Below, one piece after another: positions 23,305-32,222 of a stretch of DNA of 59,338 nucleotides. Below the pieces are notes generated by a model. It ran no database searches, was not told the origin of the DNA, and saw only the letters and a program-made list of their open reading frames with translations. The translations under genes were made by a program, and so were the position numbers. The stretch covers positions 1 through 59,338 of the forward strand of contig JAHELT010000010.1 in the NCBI GenBank assembly GCA_024644045.1, written 5' to 3'. Source of the stretch: Chromatiales bacterium. GTDB lineage: Bacteria; Pseudomonadota; Gammaproteobacteria; JAHELT01. Position 1 is the first letter of the stretch; every line of letters starts with the position of its first letter.

Positions 23305-25815
23305 ATGCCTGCAAGCAAAAACGAGAGACTGGCCCGCTACCGGCAGAAACGCTCTGCCGGCGCCACGCCGGAACCCTTCGGCGGTCAGCCCGGCGCCGGC
23401 GGCCAGCTGTTCATCGTCCAGCACCACGCGGCACGTCAGCTGCACTATGACCTGCGCATCGAGGTGGACGGGGCGCTGCGCTCCTGGGCGGTGCCCCGGG
23501 GACCCTCGCCCAACCCGGCCGACAAGCGCCTGGCCGTGCACGTGGAGGACCATCCGCTGGAGTACGCCGACTTCGAAGGTCACATTCCTGACGGGAACTA
23601 CGGGGCTGGCGCCGTGATTCTCTGGGACCGCGGCAGCTGGCGCGCGCTCAACGACCCCCACGAAGGCATGCAGGCAGGCAAGCTGCTGTTCGAACTCAAC
23701 GGCTACAAGTTGCGGGGCAGATGGACGCTGGTGAAAACCCGGCGCGGTGAGAAGGACTGGCTGCTGATCAAGGAGCGCGATGCCTACGCCTCGGAGGCCG
23801 ACACCGCAGACTACCCCGCCGATTCCGTCTGGTGCGGCCTCACGGTCGAGCAGCTGAAGAACCACTACGATGCGCAGCGCGCCATCGAACCGCGGCTCAA
23901 GCGCAGCAAGGCGCTCAAGCGCCGATTGAGCGCCGCACGCGCCAGGCCCATGCTGGCCACGCCCGGCGAACCCTTCTCGCACGACGACTGGCTGTTCGAG
24001 ATCAAGTACGACGGCTACCGCCTGATCGTGGAGCTGAACGACGGCAGCGCCCGCCTGTACTCGCGCAACGGCAACGATCTCACCAATACCTTCCCCGAGG
24101 TCGCGGTCGCCTGCTCGCGGCTGCCCTACACGCACCTGATCATCGACGGCGAGGTCGTGGTCCACGATCCCAGCGGCCTGCCGAGCTTCAGCCTGCTGCA
24201 GAAACGCGGCGGCCTGCAGCGCAAGGCGGACGTGCAGCGCGCCGCCATTCAACTGCCCGCGGCGTTCTACGCCTTCGACCTGCTCGGCTGCGGCGACTAC
24301 GACCTGCGCGGTATCGCGCTCGAGCAACGCAAGGAGCTGCTGCAGGCGGTGTTGCCAAGCACCGGGCCGGTACGCTTCTCCGATCATATCCTCGGGCAGG
24401 GAGAGGCCATGTACGCGCACGTGCGCGAGCTCGGCCTGGAAGGCGTGCTGGCGAAACGCAGGCTGTCTGCGTATCGCGGCGGCCGCTCCAGCGACTGGAT
24501 CAAGATGGCGCTGCGGCGCAGCGACGATTTCGTGATCGTCGGCTACACTGAACCGCAGCGTTCACAACCGGTGTTCGCGGCGTTGCTGCTCGCCCAGTAC
24601 GAAGCGGGGAAACCGGTCTACACCGGCCGCGTGGGAAGCGGGTTCGACAACAGCACGTTGCGGGATCTCGGTGAACGGCTGGCGCAAATGCCGAGAGCGC
24701 CCGCGCCGCAGAACGCACCCGAGGAAAAAGGACTGCACTGGATCGCACCCGAGCTGGTCTGCGCAATCGAGTTCAAAGAGCGCACGCCTGAGGGAATGCT
24801 CCGCCAGCCGGTGTTCCTGCACCTGCGTAACGACAAACCGCCCACCGACTGCCTGCTGCACACCGATGCACCGGCGCAGGTCACCGACGTCGAACCGTTG
24901 AGCCGCGTCACCCACGAATTTCAACTCACCAATCTCGACAAGGTGTTCTGGCCGGCCGAGGGCTACACCAAAGGCGATCTGATCGACTACTACACCGGCA
25001 TCGCCGAATGGCTGCTGCCCTACCTGCGCGACCGTCCGCTGGTGATGACGCGCTACCCGGACGGTATCGAGGGCAAGTCGTTCTTTCAGAAGGACGCGCC
25101 GGGTTTCGTGCCCGACTGGGTACGCACGGAGACCATGTGGAGCGAGGACAGCGAACGCGAGATCCGCTACTTTGTCGCCGACGACGTGGAGACGCTTCGC
25201 TACATCGTCAACCTGGGCTGTATACCGCTGCACGTATGGGGCAGCCGCCTGGCCAACCTCGAACGCCCGGACTGGTCGATTCTGGACCTCGATCCCAAGG
25301 GCGCGCCGTTCGCGCACGTGGTCAAAATCGCCAGGGCGATCCGGCGCCTGTGCAACGACATCGGACTGCCGAGCTTCATCAAGACCAGCGGCTCTACCGG
25401 GCTCCACGTGCTGCTGCCCCTCGGCGGCACCTACACTTTCGAGCAATCGCGCAATCTTGCCCAGCTGCTGGCGTACGTCGTGGCCGCCCGCCTGCCGGAC
25501 ATTGCGACGGTCACGCGCGCCGTCGGGCAACGCGAGGGCAAGGTCTATATCGACTACCTGCAGAACGGGCACGGCCGGCTGCTGGTTTCCGCGTTCAGCG
25601 TACGCCCGTTGCCCGGTGCGCCCGTCTCGATGCCGCTGCGCTGGAGCGAAGTCAACGGCGCGCTGGATATCGCCCGCTTCACGATCGACGACGCGGTCCC
25701 GCGCATGCGCCGTCTGCGCAAGGACCCGCTGCGCGGTGTGATCGACGAACAGCCCGACATCGCCGGCGTGCTGGAACAATTGACCCGGCGGGTGGCCGCC
25801 GAAGCGACGCACTGA
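23305..25815 (+). CDS. ligD: LigD, multifunctional ATP-dependent end-joining DNA ligase
   Basis: 836-residue repair enzyme with three domains in the order phosphoesterase, ligase, polymerase. The 3'-phosphoesterase domain (about 20-190) has QLHYDLRIEVDG and WAVPRGPS. The ligase domain (about 215-520) has motif I EIKYDGYR with the adenylated Lys, IDGEVVV, LEGVLAKR and DWIKM. The primase-like polymerase domain (about 540-830) has LTNLDKVFWP, SFFQKDAP, the metal-binding LDLDPKGAPF and IKTSGSTGLHVLLPL. The length is typical of Pseudomonas-type LigD. It partners Ku in joining double-strand breaks, mostly in non-growing cells. All main motifs look intact. Confidence 0.96.
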   Translation: MPASKNERLARYRQKRSAGATPEPFGGQPGAGGQLFIVQHHAARQLHYDLRIEVDGALRSWAVPRGPSPNPADKRLAVHVEDHPLEYADFEGHIPDGNYGAGAVILWDRGSWRALNDPHEGMQAGKLLFELNGYKLRGRWTLVKTRRGEKDWLLIKERDAYASEADTADYPADSVWCGLTVEQLKNHYDAQRAIEPRLKRSKALKRRLSAARARPMLATPGEPFSHDDWLFEIKYDGYRLIVELNDGSARLYSRNGNDLTNTFPEVAVACSRLPYTHLIIDGEVVVHDPSGLPSFSLLQKRGGLQRKADVQRAAIQLPAAFYAFDLLGCGDYDLRGIALEQRKELLQAVLPSTGPVRFSDHILGQGEAMYAHVRELGLEGVLAKRRLSAYRGGRSSDWIKMALRRSDDFVIVGYTEPQRSQPVFAALLLAQYEAGKPVYTGRVGSGFDNSTLRDLGERLAQMPRAPAPQNAPEEKGLHWIAPELVCAIEFKERTPEGMLRQPVFLHLRNDKPPTDCLLHTDAPAQVTDVEPLSRVTHEFQLTNLDKVFWPAEGYTKGDLIDYYTGIAEWLLPYLRDRPLVMTRYPDGIEGKSFFQKDAPGFVPDWVRTETMWSEDSEREIRYFVADDVETLRYIVNLGCIPLHVWGSRLANLERPDWSILDLDPKGAPFAHVVKIARAIRRLCNDIGLPSFIKTSGSTGLHVLLPLGGTYTFEQSRNLAQLLAYVVAARLPDIATVTRAVGQREGKVYIDYLQNGHGRLLVSAFSVRPLPGAPVSMPLRWSEVNGALDIARFTIDDAVPRMRRLRKDPLRGVIDEQPDIAGVLEQLTRRVAAEATH

Positions 25816-25831
25816 CACCGAGGAGACGCCT

Positions 25832-26257
25832 GTGACCCACGACCCCGATTGCCTGTTCTGCCAGATCGTCGCCGGCGATCTGCCGTGCTTCAAACTCTTC
25901 GAAGACGCGGACACGCTGGCCTTCATGGACATCAACCCCGCCAATCCCGGACACGCGCTGGTAATTCCGAAAGCGCACTCGCGAGACGTGCACGAGACAC
26001 CCGCAGACGCGCTGGGCGCGGCCATCGTAACGGCGCAACGCATCGCGGGCGCCCTGCAGGCGGAGCTGGCGCCGGACGGGATCAACCTCGTGCAGGCCAA
26101 TGGCAAGGGCGCAGCACAATCGGTCCTGCATTTTCACATGCACGTTCTGCCGCGCCGTCTGGACGACGATCTGAAGCTCAACTGGGGGTTGAAACCCGGC
26201 GACATGCAGGCGATCGGCGCGCTGGCCGAGCGGATCGCCAGCCGGCTCAGCGCATAG
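25832..26257 (+). CDS. HIT-family hydrolase
   Basis: 141-residue histidine-triad protein of the HINT/purine nucleotide-binding class. The N-terminal CLFCQIVAGDLPCF and the triad VLHFHMHVLPR (HxHxH) are present; the last His is the nucleophile in the family, which splits nucleoside phosphoramidates or related compounds. The start at GTG 25832 is preceded by AGGAGACG. It follows ligD by 16 bases and may be read from the same message. It converges with the TusE/DsrC-like gene. Confidence 0.93.
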   Translation: MTHDPDCLFCQIVAGDLPCFKLFEDADTLAFMDINPANPGHALVIPKAHSRDVHETPADALGAAIVTAQRIAGALQAELAPDGINLVQANGKGAAQSVLHFHMHVLPRRLDDDLKLNWGLKPGDMQAIGALAERIASRLSA

Positions 26258-26281
26258 CCTGCGATCCGCGCCGCCGCCCCG

Positions 26282-26644
26282 CTACAGCGAGCACCCGAAG
26301 GAATCGTCCGTGCAGCCGGGCGGTGGTGCGAGACCGGCGATCCGCGACCCCTGGGCGATGGGTCCGCCGGGAAACAGCTGGTACAGGTAGCGGCGCCCGC
26401 CCAGGTGCCGGAACTGCTGGTGCAGGGCACGCACCAGCCGATGCACTTCAATCCTGCCGTGGGTGACGTAGTACGCCTGCAGAAAGCGGATGACCTCCCA
26501 GCTCCCCTTGGTCAGCAGCACGCCGGCCTCCGCCGCTTGAGCGCGGGCAGACGCTTCGTCCCACTGCCGCGGGGCGTGCGGAAACTCGGCTTTACGCTGC
26601 GCCGCGCCGTGCGGGTGGAGAATGTCGTCCATCGTTTCAGACAT
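26282..26644 (-). CDS. TusE/DsrC-family sulfur-relay-like protein with an altered C-terminus
   Basis: About 120 residues. The second half fits the DsrC/TusE fold: LTKGSWEVIRFLQAYYVTHG, then RRYLYQLFPGGPIAQGSRIAG and LAPPPGC. The Cys in PPPGC is at the place of the conserved penultimate Cys that carries persulfide; the second DsrC Cys, about ten residues earlier, is Ser here (GSRIAG), as in TusE-type members. Unusually the chain continues with TDDSFGCSL, adding another Cys near the end. Start: ATG 26644 is chosen; an in-frame TTG at 26674 would give 130 residues but lies close to the FNR-type site. No TusBCD or Dsr genes are nearby, so the partner is unknown. Confidence 0.82.
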   Translation of the reverse strand: MSETMDDILHPHGAAQRKAEFPHAPRQWDEASARAQAAEAGVLLTKGSWEVIRFLQAYYVTHGRIEVHRLVRALHQQFRHLGGRRYLYQLFPGGPIAQGSRIAGLAPPPGCTDDSFGCSL

Positions 26645-26701
26645 GGCGTTCAGCGCGGCTCGTAGATCGATCAAGTGTCGCCCCGGGCGGCCCGAGTTTA
26701 C

Positions 26702-26715
26702 TTGATATCGGTCAA
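26702..26715. promoter_or_regulatory. FNR/ANR-type binding site
   Basis: TTGATATCGGTCAA is a near-perfect match to TTGAT-N4-ATCAA, and exact for the TTGAT-N4-GTCAA form common for ANR/DNR in pseudomonads. It lies in the 122-base gap between the TusE/DsrC-like gene (minus) and a secreted protein gene (plus), 58 and 52 bases from their ATGs. If it acts at about -41.5 for the minus gene, transcription would begin near 26667, just before the chosen ATG. Confidence 0.6.
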
Positions 26716-26766
26716 GCCCAACAAAAACCTATTCCGGCTTTCCCCGCTTCGGTATGCTTGCGCGCC

Positions 26767-27243
26767 ATGCGCGGCCACACTACGTTCTCAACCGGACTCG
26801 GCGCCCTCCTCGCTTGCCTGCTCCAGGGCGCAGTGACCGCAGACCTCCCGCCCACCCCTTTTCACGACCGCGATCTGGGCTCACTGCTGCGCGAGCATGC
26901 GTCAGGTGTCATTTATCTGTGGTCCCCGCACATGCCGTACTCGGTGCAGGGTGCACGCGAAGCGCGGGAGGTGGCGCAAGCGCTGGGCATTCGATCGGTG
27001 CTGTTGCTGGACCCGTACGCGGAACCTGCACTTGCGGGAAGCGCGGCCCGGTCCAGCCGCCTGCCTGCCCGGGCGCTGCGCAGAATGCGCGCGGGCGCAT
27101 TGTCACGAATGGGCGCAACGCAGCACTTCCCCACCGCCGTAGTGTTTGCCGCCGGGCGCGTCGATGCGCTGATGCTGCCGGGGTATACCCCGCCCGGGGA
27201 TCTGCGCGCTTATATTCTGCAGCGTCTCGTGAACCTGCGCTAA
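26767..27243 (+). CDS. Exported protein, possibly thioredoxin-like without a CxxC motif
   Basis: 158-residue protein with a signal-type N-terminus: MRGHTTFSTGLGALLACLLQ, then GAVTADLPP. The middle reads SGVIYLWSPHMPYSVQGARE followed by a strand VLLLDPYAEP and later HFPTAVVFAAGRVDALMLPG. The order strand, helix, strand and cis-Pro-like HFPT is reminiscent of thioredoxin-fold proteins, but the usual CxxC position reads SPHMPYS, with no cysteine pair. The fold is therefore a weak suggestion and a redox role is not supported. Four bases separate it from the following lipoprotein gene, so the two are almost surely co-transcribed. Confidence 0.75.
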   Translation: MRGHTTFSTGLGALLACLLQGAVTADLPPTPFHDRDLGSLLREHASGVIYLWSPHMPYSVQGAREAREVAQALGIRSVLLLDPYAEPALAGSAARSSRLPARALRRMRAGALSRMGATQHFPTAVVFAAGRVDALMLPGYTPPGDLRAYILQRLVNLR

Positions 27244-27246
27244 CCG

Positions 27247-28575
27247 ATGCGCCGGTTGCTCTGCTGGCTGATCGCCTGCGCGTGTCTGGGTGGATGCGCA
27301 CCGCGCGTGCCCTATACGGTCGACACCGAGGTACAACCGCACGAGCTGGCACGGGTTCCGGACCGGGCGCCTGTCTACTGCGCTGTGGCAGAGGACGCCG
27401 TGGTCCAGCGGGTGGCCATTCCGGACACGCCGCGCTGGTTCTTCAAACCGTTTGCGCAACGCCCGCTGGTCGCCTATGCATCGGAGCACGGCAACAACCT
27501 CATCGATCTGAACACCGGCTACGTAATTCCCACCCCCGGAGACCGCGATCCGGTGCCGACACCCGACGAGGTGTTCCTCACCTCGCCCGGCGTGTACCTG
27601 ACGCGCGTGGAGGATCTGCTGAACGAGCAGCGCCGCGGCGCGCCGCTGCGCCTGCTGGCCGATCTGGACGGCGAGTATCAATCGCCGGGTGTGCTGCGGC
27701 GTTCCGGGCCGGACCGCGACTACCGGCTGATGATCGGCCGCTTCAAGCCCAGCGTGCGCGATTTCAGGGTGCGCCACGAAGCGGCAGACGGCATGAGCAT
27801 CGAGCCGCTCGGCGAAGCCTGGCGCCCCTGCCCCCGGCGACGACTGCACCTGCCGATGCTCGCCAAGGACGGCCGCGAGTTCGGCGCCTACGATGTGGAG
27901 GCCGGCAGCACCCGGGTATTTGCGATCGGCGGCGACGGCGGCTGCACGCCGGTCGATGACCTCGGCATGCCCACCGGCAAGGTGAGCTTCAGCTTCGACG
28001 GCCGGTTTCTCACGTTCCACCTCGCGGTGCTCGATCAGGCGTCGCTGTCGCTGGCGGAAAATCCGGACGACCACTGGACCAGCAACGTGTTCGTCTACGA
28101 CCGCCGGACCCGCCGAATCGGGCGCATCACTCACCATACCGCGGGCAACGCCTACTACCCGGCATTTCGCGGCGACGGCCGCGTAGTGTACCTGTTCAAG
28201 CCGCTGGACGATGTCCTGGGGCGCTACAGCTTCGGAGTCGCAGACCCGGCGCGGATCCGCAAGTGGCTGCCGATTCACTGGTACACGCAGCGCTGCGGCT
28301 CCGGCGACGACGCCTGCCACCGCACGCTGGCGCTGGGCGCGTTGTGGGGTTACGCCTGCTCTACAGCCGACGCCGATCTGACGCCGCGGCTGGCGGCGCT
28401 CAATACGCTGAGCCTGAATGAGGCGCGTTGCCGGCGCCTGGTGCAGGAACAATGGATGCAGCGCCGGACGTTCATCGCGCAAGGCGCGCTTCGCGCGCTG
28501 CCGGACGCGGCGCGGCTGCAGGCGCTGAGCGTCGACGACATGCTGCGCCACTGCGCCAGCGGAGCGGCCGGCTGA
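27247..28575 (+). CDS. Lipoprotein of unknown function with TolB/PD40-like segments
   Basis: 442-residue predicted lipoprotein: MRRLLCWLIACACLGGC with lipobox LGGC and Cys at residue 17. The body contains at least two segments that look like beta-propeller (PD40/TolB) strands: GKVSFSFDGRFLTFHL and NAYYPAFRGDGRVVYLF. These suggest that part of the protein folds as a propeller facing the periplasm. A C-terminal part (about 340-440) has several Cys (QRCGSGDDACH, YACSTAD, EARCRRL) that could form disulfides. I do not recognise the family. It is paired with the preceding exported protein, so the two may act together at the cell envelope. Confidence 0.78.
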   Translation: MRRLLCWLIACACLGGCAPRVPYTVDTEVQPHELARVPDRAPVYCAVAEDAVVQRVAIPDTPRWFFKPFAQRPLVAYASEHGNNLIDLNTGYVIPTPGDRDPVPTPDEVFLTSPGVYLTRVEDLLNEQRRGAPLRLLADLDGEYQSPGVLRRSGPDRDYRLMIGRFKPSVRDFRVRHEAADGMSIEPLGEAWRPCPRRRLHLPMLAKDGREFGAYDVEAGSTRVFAIGGDGGCTPVDDLGMPTGKVSFSFDGRFLTFHLAVLDQASLSLAENPDDHWTSNVFVYDRRTRRIGRITHHTAGNAYYPAFRGDGRVVYLFKPLDDVLGRYSFGVADPARIRKWLPIHWYTQRCGSGDDACHRTLALGALWGYACSTADADLTPRLAALNTLSLNEARCRRLVQEQWMQRRTFIAQGALRALPDAARLQALSVDDMLRHCASGAAG

Positions 28576-28617
28576 TCGGCGCAGTGCCCGCCGCAGCGCC
28601 GCATTGCCGCGCGCGTA

Positions 28618-29100
28618 TTACTGCAAACCTTTGTCCTGCTTGTAAGCCTTTATGGCCTGCTTGAGCTTGGTGTACTGCTTGCAGCCGAAGAAACACGCAT
28701 CGTCCAGCACCGCAAGACGTTCCTGCGCCTTGTCGAGCCGCCCGGTCTGTAGGTACAGCTCGCCGAGGTACTCGTTGGCATTGAGGTGCTTGGGCTTGAG
28801 CGCGAGCGCGGCCTCATAGTTGCGCAAGGCGTTGTCGAAATCGCCGAGCTTGCGGTAGCTGAACCCGAGCAGGTTGAGCACATCGGGGTCCTTGGGGTCC
28901 TCGCGTCGCAGTGCCGTGAGTTTCTCGATGGCGGTGTTGTAATCGCCGAGGGCGATGACGTCCTGAGCGGGCTTCAGCTTGCTGCTGTCTTCCCACGCGT
29001 TGTTGCCGCTGCTGCTGCCGCCGCCGTCAGCCACTGCGGCGGTGCTGAGTCCGAGCACCAGCATAGCGCACAGGCACAGGCGCAAAAACGTAACGTTCAT
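28618..29100 (-). CDS. Exported tetratricopeptide-repeat protein
   Basis: 160-residue protein with a signal peptide (MNVTFLRLCLCAMLVLGLST, cleavage near AVA-DGG). A Gly/Ser-rich stretch is followed by about three TPR units (residues 45-150): AIEKLTALRREDPKDPDVLN, ALRNYEAALALKPKHLNANE and a third in RLDKAQERLAVLDDACFFGC. The Cys pair in ACFFGC could form a disulfide in the periplasm. The perfect AGGAGGT before ATG 29100 indicates good expression. It probably serves as a periplasmic scaffold; the partner is unknown. It converges with the propeller-like lipoprotein gene. Confidence 0.85.
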   Translation of the reverse strand: MNVTFLRLCLCAMLVLGLSTAAVADGGGSSSGNNAWEDSSKLKPAQDVIALGDYNTAIEKLTALRREDPKDPDVLNLLGFSYRKLGDFDNALRNYEAALALKPKHLNANEYLGELYLQTGRLDKAQERLAVLDDACFFGCKQYTKLKQAIKAYKQDKGLQ

Positions 29101-29165
29101 CCCTTACCTCCTGGATCTGTCCATTGACGGGTGTTGAGCGTGGCGCCATTTTATCACCGGGTGGT

Positions 29166-30581
29166 TCACCCCGAATGCCCCGCCGCGTGATCGGCAAGCA
29201 CTTTAGCCACGCAGCCGGTCACCGCCTGACCGCAGGGGATATGCAGAAACTCGTTGGGCCCGTGGGCGTTGGAGTGCGGGCCGAGCACGCCGGTGACCAG
29301 AAACTGGGCCTGTGGAAACAGGGCACCGAGCATGCCCATGAACGGAATCGATCCGCCCTCGCCCATGAACACGGCACCGGCGCCGAAGAACGCACGTGAG
29401 GCAGCGTCGATGGAGTTCGCCAGCGACGCCGGCACCGGCGGCGCGTTCCAGCCGCTGCCGGCGATCTCCGGCTCGAAGCTCACCCGCGCGCCGTACGGAC
29501 TGTCGGCTTCCAATGCCTGCTTCAAAAACCGACTCGCCCGCTGGGCATCCAGCGTCGGCGGCACGCGCAACGACAGCTTGAGCGCCGTGGCCGGGCGCAG
29601 CACGTTGCCGGCATCGGCGAGCCCCGGGAGGCCGGCCGCGCCCGTGACCTCCAGCGCCGGGCGCCAGGTTCGGTTGAGAATCAGCTCGCTCAGGCCGCCG
29701 TCGACCGGTTTCACCCCGGCCGTAAACGGAAACTTCGTGTACACCTCGTCGGCGAGCACGCGGCCGGCCGTCTCGGCCTGTTCGTTGCGTTGCGGCGGAA
29801 TCTCCACGTGCAGCTCGCCGGGCAGGATTGCGCCGCTCTGCGCGTCCTCGATGCGCGCCAGGAGCTGTCGCGCGATGCGGAAGGTGGAGGGGACGATCCC
29901 GCTGGCATCCCCTGAGTGAACGCCCTCGGTGAGGACCTCGACACGCAGTGTGCCGCCGATCAGGCCGCGCAGCGAGGTCGTGCACCAGAGCTGCTCGTAG
30001 TTGCCTGCCCCGGAGTCCAGGCAGATGACGAGATCCGGGTGACCGATGCGCGGCGCCAGCGCGTCGATGTAGAACGGCAGGTCGTAACTGCCGCTTTCCT
30101 CGCACGCCTCGATGACCACGACGCAGCGTGCGTGAGGCACCCCCTGTTCCTGCAGCGCCTGGAGGGCCGCCAGCGCCGCGAAGGCCGAGTAACCGTCGTC
30201 GGCACCCCCGCGTCCGTACAGTCGCTCGCCTTCGAGCACCGGCTCCCAGGGACCCAGCCCCTCGCGCCAACCGCTCATCTCGGGCTGCTTGTCCAGATGC
30301 CCGTAGAGCAGCACGGTCGCATCGCCCTCACCCGGGAGCTCCATGAAGATCAGCGGGGTGCGTCCGTCCAGACGCACGACCTCCACGTTCAGCCCGCGCA
30401 GCGGCTGCGCCCGGCACCAGCCTTCGATCAGGTCGACGGCGTCCTCCATGTACCCGTGCGTTTGCCAGTCCGGGTCGAACACCGGTGACTTGTTCGGGAT
30501 GCGAATGTACTCGATCAGCTGCGGGACGATGGCGTCCTGCCAGGTCTGCTCGATCAGCGACTGCGCGCGCGCGACGTCCAT
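29166..30581 (-). CDS. M20-family metallopeptidase (dipeptidase/carboxypeptidase type)
   Basis: 471-residue cytoplasmic zinc hydrolase. Metal-site motifs are in order: LYGHLDKQP (His, Asp), GRGGADDGYS (bridging Asp), EACEESGS (catalytic Glu and Glu ligand), LDSGAGN, and near the C-terminus GPHSNAHGPNEF (last His). The lid (dimerisation) domain lies between about residues 220 and 370. Length and motifs fit the CNDP-like dipeptidase branch of M20. The substrate is a dipeptide or N-acyl amino acid by family knowledge. It stands alone between the TPR gene and the HerA-like ATPase gene. Confidence 0.92.
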   Translation of the reverse strand: MDVARAQSLIEQTWQDAIVPQLIEYIRIPNKSPVFDPDWQTHGYMEDAVDLIEGWCRAQPLRGLNVEVVRLDGRTPLIFMELPGEGDATVLLYGHLDKQPEMSGWREGLGPWEPVLEGERLYGRGGADDGYSAFAALAALQALQEQGVPHARCVVVIEACEESGSYDLPFYIDALAPRIGHPDLVICLDSGAGNYEQLWCTTSLRGLIGGTLRVEVLTEGVHSGDASGIVPSTFRIARQLLARIEDAQSGAILPGELHVEIPPQRNEQAETAGRVLADEVYTKFPFTAGVKPVDGGLSELILNRTWRPALEVTGAAGLPGLADAGNVLRPATALKLSLRVPPTLDAQRASRFLKQALEADSPYGARVSFEPEIAGSGWNAPPVPASLANSIDAASRAFFGAGAVFMGEGGSIPFMGMLGALFPQAQFLVTGVLGPHSNAHGPNEFLHIPCGQAVTGCVAKVLADHAAGHSG

Positions 30582-30669
30582 CGGCGTTTACTCGATTGCG
30601 ATTCGAGCGGTGAGTTTAGCCTCTCCGGCGGGGCCTGTCCGCGTGCCGCGGCCGCCTGCGCACCGCGGC

Positions 30670-32142
30670 TCAGCGCTTCAGCAGTGACCCCAGCAGACCG
30701 CGTGCCAGCTGGCGCCCCAGACTGCTCCCGAGGCTGCGCACCACGCTCTTGGTCATAGCCTCGAGCACGCTTTGTCGGGCACGCCCACGACGCGCCGGTT
30801 TGCGTGCGGTTTCTCGCGTCTCGCGTTCCTCGCTCGCGGGCGCTTCGCGCGCCGCGCGCTCGGCCCGCTGCTGAAGTTTTTCGAAGGCCGACTCACGGTC
30901 GGCGGGCTCGTCGTAGCGACCGCTGAACTCGCTGCCGGCGAGCAGCCGCTTGCGCTCGGCCTCGCTCAACGAACCGAGCAGCGAGCACGGCGGACGAATC
31001 AGTGTACGTTCGACCATGGTGGGACTGCCCTTCTCGTCCAGCGTCGATACCAGCGCCTCGCCGACACCGAGCTGTGTTATTACCGCCTTCACGTCGAACG
31101 CCGGATTGGCGCGAAAAGTGGTCGCGGCGGCGTTCACCGTTTTCTGATCGCGCGGCGTAAACGCCCGCAGGGCATGTTGAAAGCGGTTGCCCAGCTGCCC
31201 GAGAACCTCGTCCGGGATGTCGGTCGGCGATTGCGTGCAGAAGTAGACGCCAACGCCCTTCGAGCGAATCAGGCGCACCACCTGCTCGATCTTTTCCTGC
31301 AGCGCTTCGGCCGTCTTGTCGAACAGCAGATGCGCCTCATCGAGGAACAGCACGAAACAGGGCTTGTCCGGGTCACCGACCTCCGGAAGCTCCTCGAACA
31401 GCTCCGAGAGCAGCCACAGCAGAAACGCGGAGTAGAGTTTGGTCTCCTGCATCAGACGCGTTGCATCGAGCACGTTCACATGCCCGATACCGTCACTGTC
31501 AACCCGCATCAGATCCTGTATGTCGAGCGCAGGCTCGCCGAAGAACACCTCGCCGCCTTCACGCTCGAGTCCCAGCAGACGGCGCTGAATGGCGCCGATC
31601 GATGCCTTGCTGACATTGCCGTACTCGCGCGAAATGTCCGCGGCGTTGTCGGCGATAAAACCGAGCATGGCGCGCAGATCCTTGAGGTCCAGCAACAGCA
31701 TGCCGTTGTCGTCGGCAGCCGCAAACGCCACGCTGAGCACGCCTTCCTGCGTCTCGTTCAGACCCAGCAGCTCCGCGAGCAGCAGCGGGCCCATCTCCGA
31801 GATGGTGGTTCGCACCGGGTGACCCAGCTTGCCGAACACATCCCAGAACACACCCGGAAACGCGCGCGCAGTGTAGTCCTGCAAACCGATCTGAGTAGCG
31901 CGCTTGAGGAACGCGGGCCGCAGCTCACCAGCCTGCGTCATGGTTGCCAGGTCACCCTTCACATCGGTGAGCAGCACCGGCACGCCGTTCGCGGCGAACC
32001 CTTCGGCGAGAATGCGCAAGGTCACGGTCTTGCCGGTACCCGTCGCACCGGCGATCAGGCCGTGGCGATTGGCACGTTTCAACAGCAGATGCTGGGCACT
32101 GTCGCCCGCGCCGATAAAAATACTTCCCGGTACCGCCGTCAT
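30670..32142 (-). CDS. DUF853/HerA-type ATPase
   Basis: 490-residue P-loop ATPase of the HerA/DUF853 (YjgR-like) family. It contains Walker A AGATGTGKTVT near residue 32, VLLTDVKGDLATM, Walker B VLFLDEAHLLFDK and the downstream QSPTDIPDEVLGQLGNRFQH. An Arg/Ala-rich tail follows, ending with a helical RSLGSSLGRQLARGLLGSLLKR-type segment. HerA relatives pump or unwind DNA in hexameric rings; the role of this branch is not established. ATG 32142 overlaps the stop of the frame upstream (a decayed NTF2-like end) by four bases (ATGA), a mark of former or present translational coupling. Confidence 0.9.
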   Translation of the reverse strand: MTAVPGSIFIGAGDSAQHLLLKRANRHGLIAGATGTGKTVTLRILAEGFAANGVPVLLTDVKGDLATMTQAGELRPAFLKRATQIGLQDYTARAFPGVFWDVFGKLGHPVRTTISEMGPLLLAELLGLNETQEGVLSVAFAAADDNGMLLLDLKDLRAMLGFIADNAADISREYGNVSKASIGAIQRRLLGLEREGGEVFFGEPALDIQDLMRVDSDGIGHVNVLDATRLMQETKLYSAFLLWLLSELFEELPEVGDPDKPCFVLFLDEAHLLFDKTAEALQEKIEQVVRLIRSKGVGVYFCTQSPTDIPDEVLGQLGNRFQHALRAFTPRDQKTVNAAATTFRANPAFDVKAVITQLGVGEALVSTLDEKGSPTMVERTLIRPPCSLLGSLSEAERKRLLAGSEFSGRYDEPADRESAFEKLQQRAERAAREAPASEERETRETARKPARRGRARQSVLEAMTKSVVRSLGSSLGRQLARGLLGSLLKR

Positions 32143-32222
32143 TGTGCCTTCACCTGTTTGCAGTAAGTGTCTTTCTTCACGATCTTCCCGTCGTGGAAAT
32201 ACCATAGATCGCAACCCGGACA
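32139..32222 (-). pseudogene. C-terminal remnant of an NTF2/SnoaL-like protein
   Basis: Read on the minus strand, the last 27 codons before TGA 32141-32139 give ACPGCDLWYFHDGKIVKKDT and then YCKQVKAQ. The pattern D-x-W-x-F-x-D-G-K-I-x-x-K-D-x-x-x-K is the usual end of small NTF2-like/SnoaL proteins. Upstream in the same frame, to GTG 32351, the sequence (Pro/Arg-rich) shows no such fold. So only the tail is left of what was probably a gene of about 130 codons between the LLM flavoenzyme and the ATPase. The open frame of 70 codons may still be translated. Confidence 0.6.
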
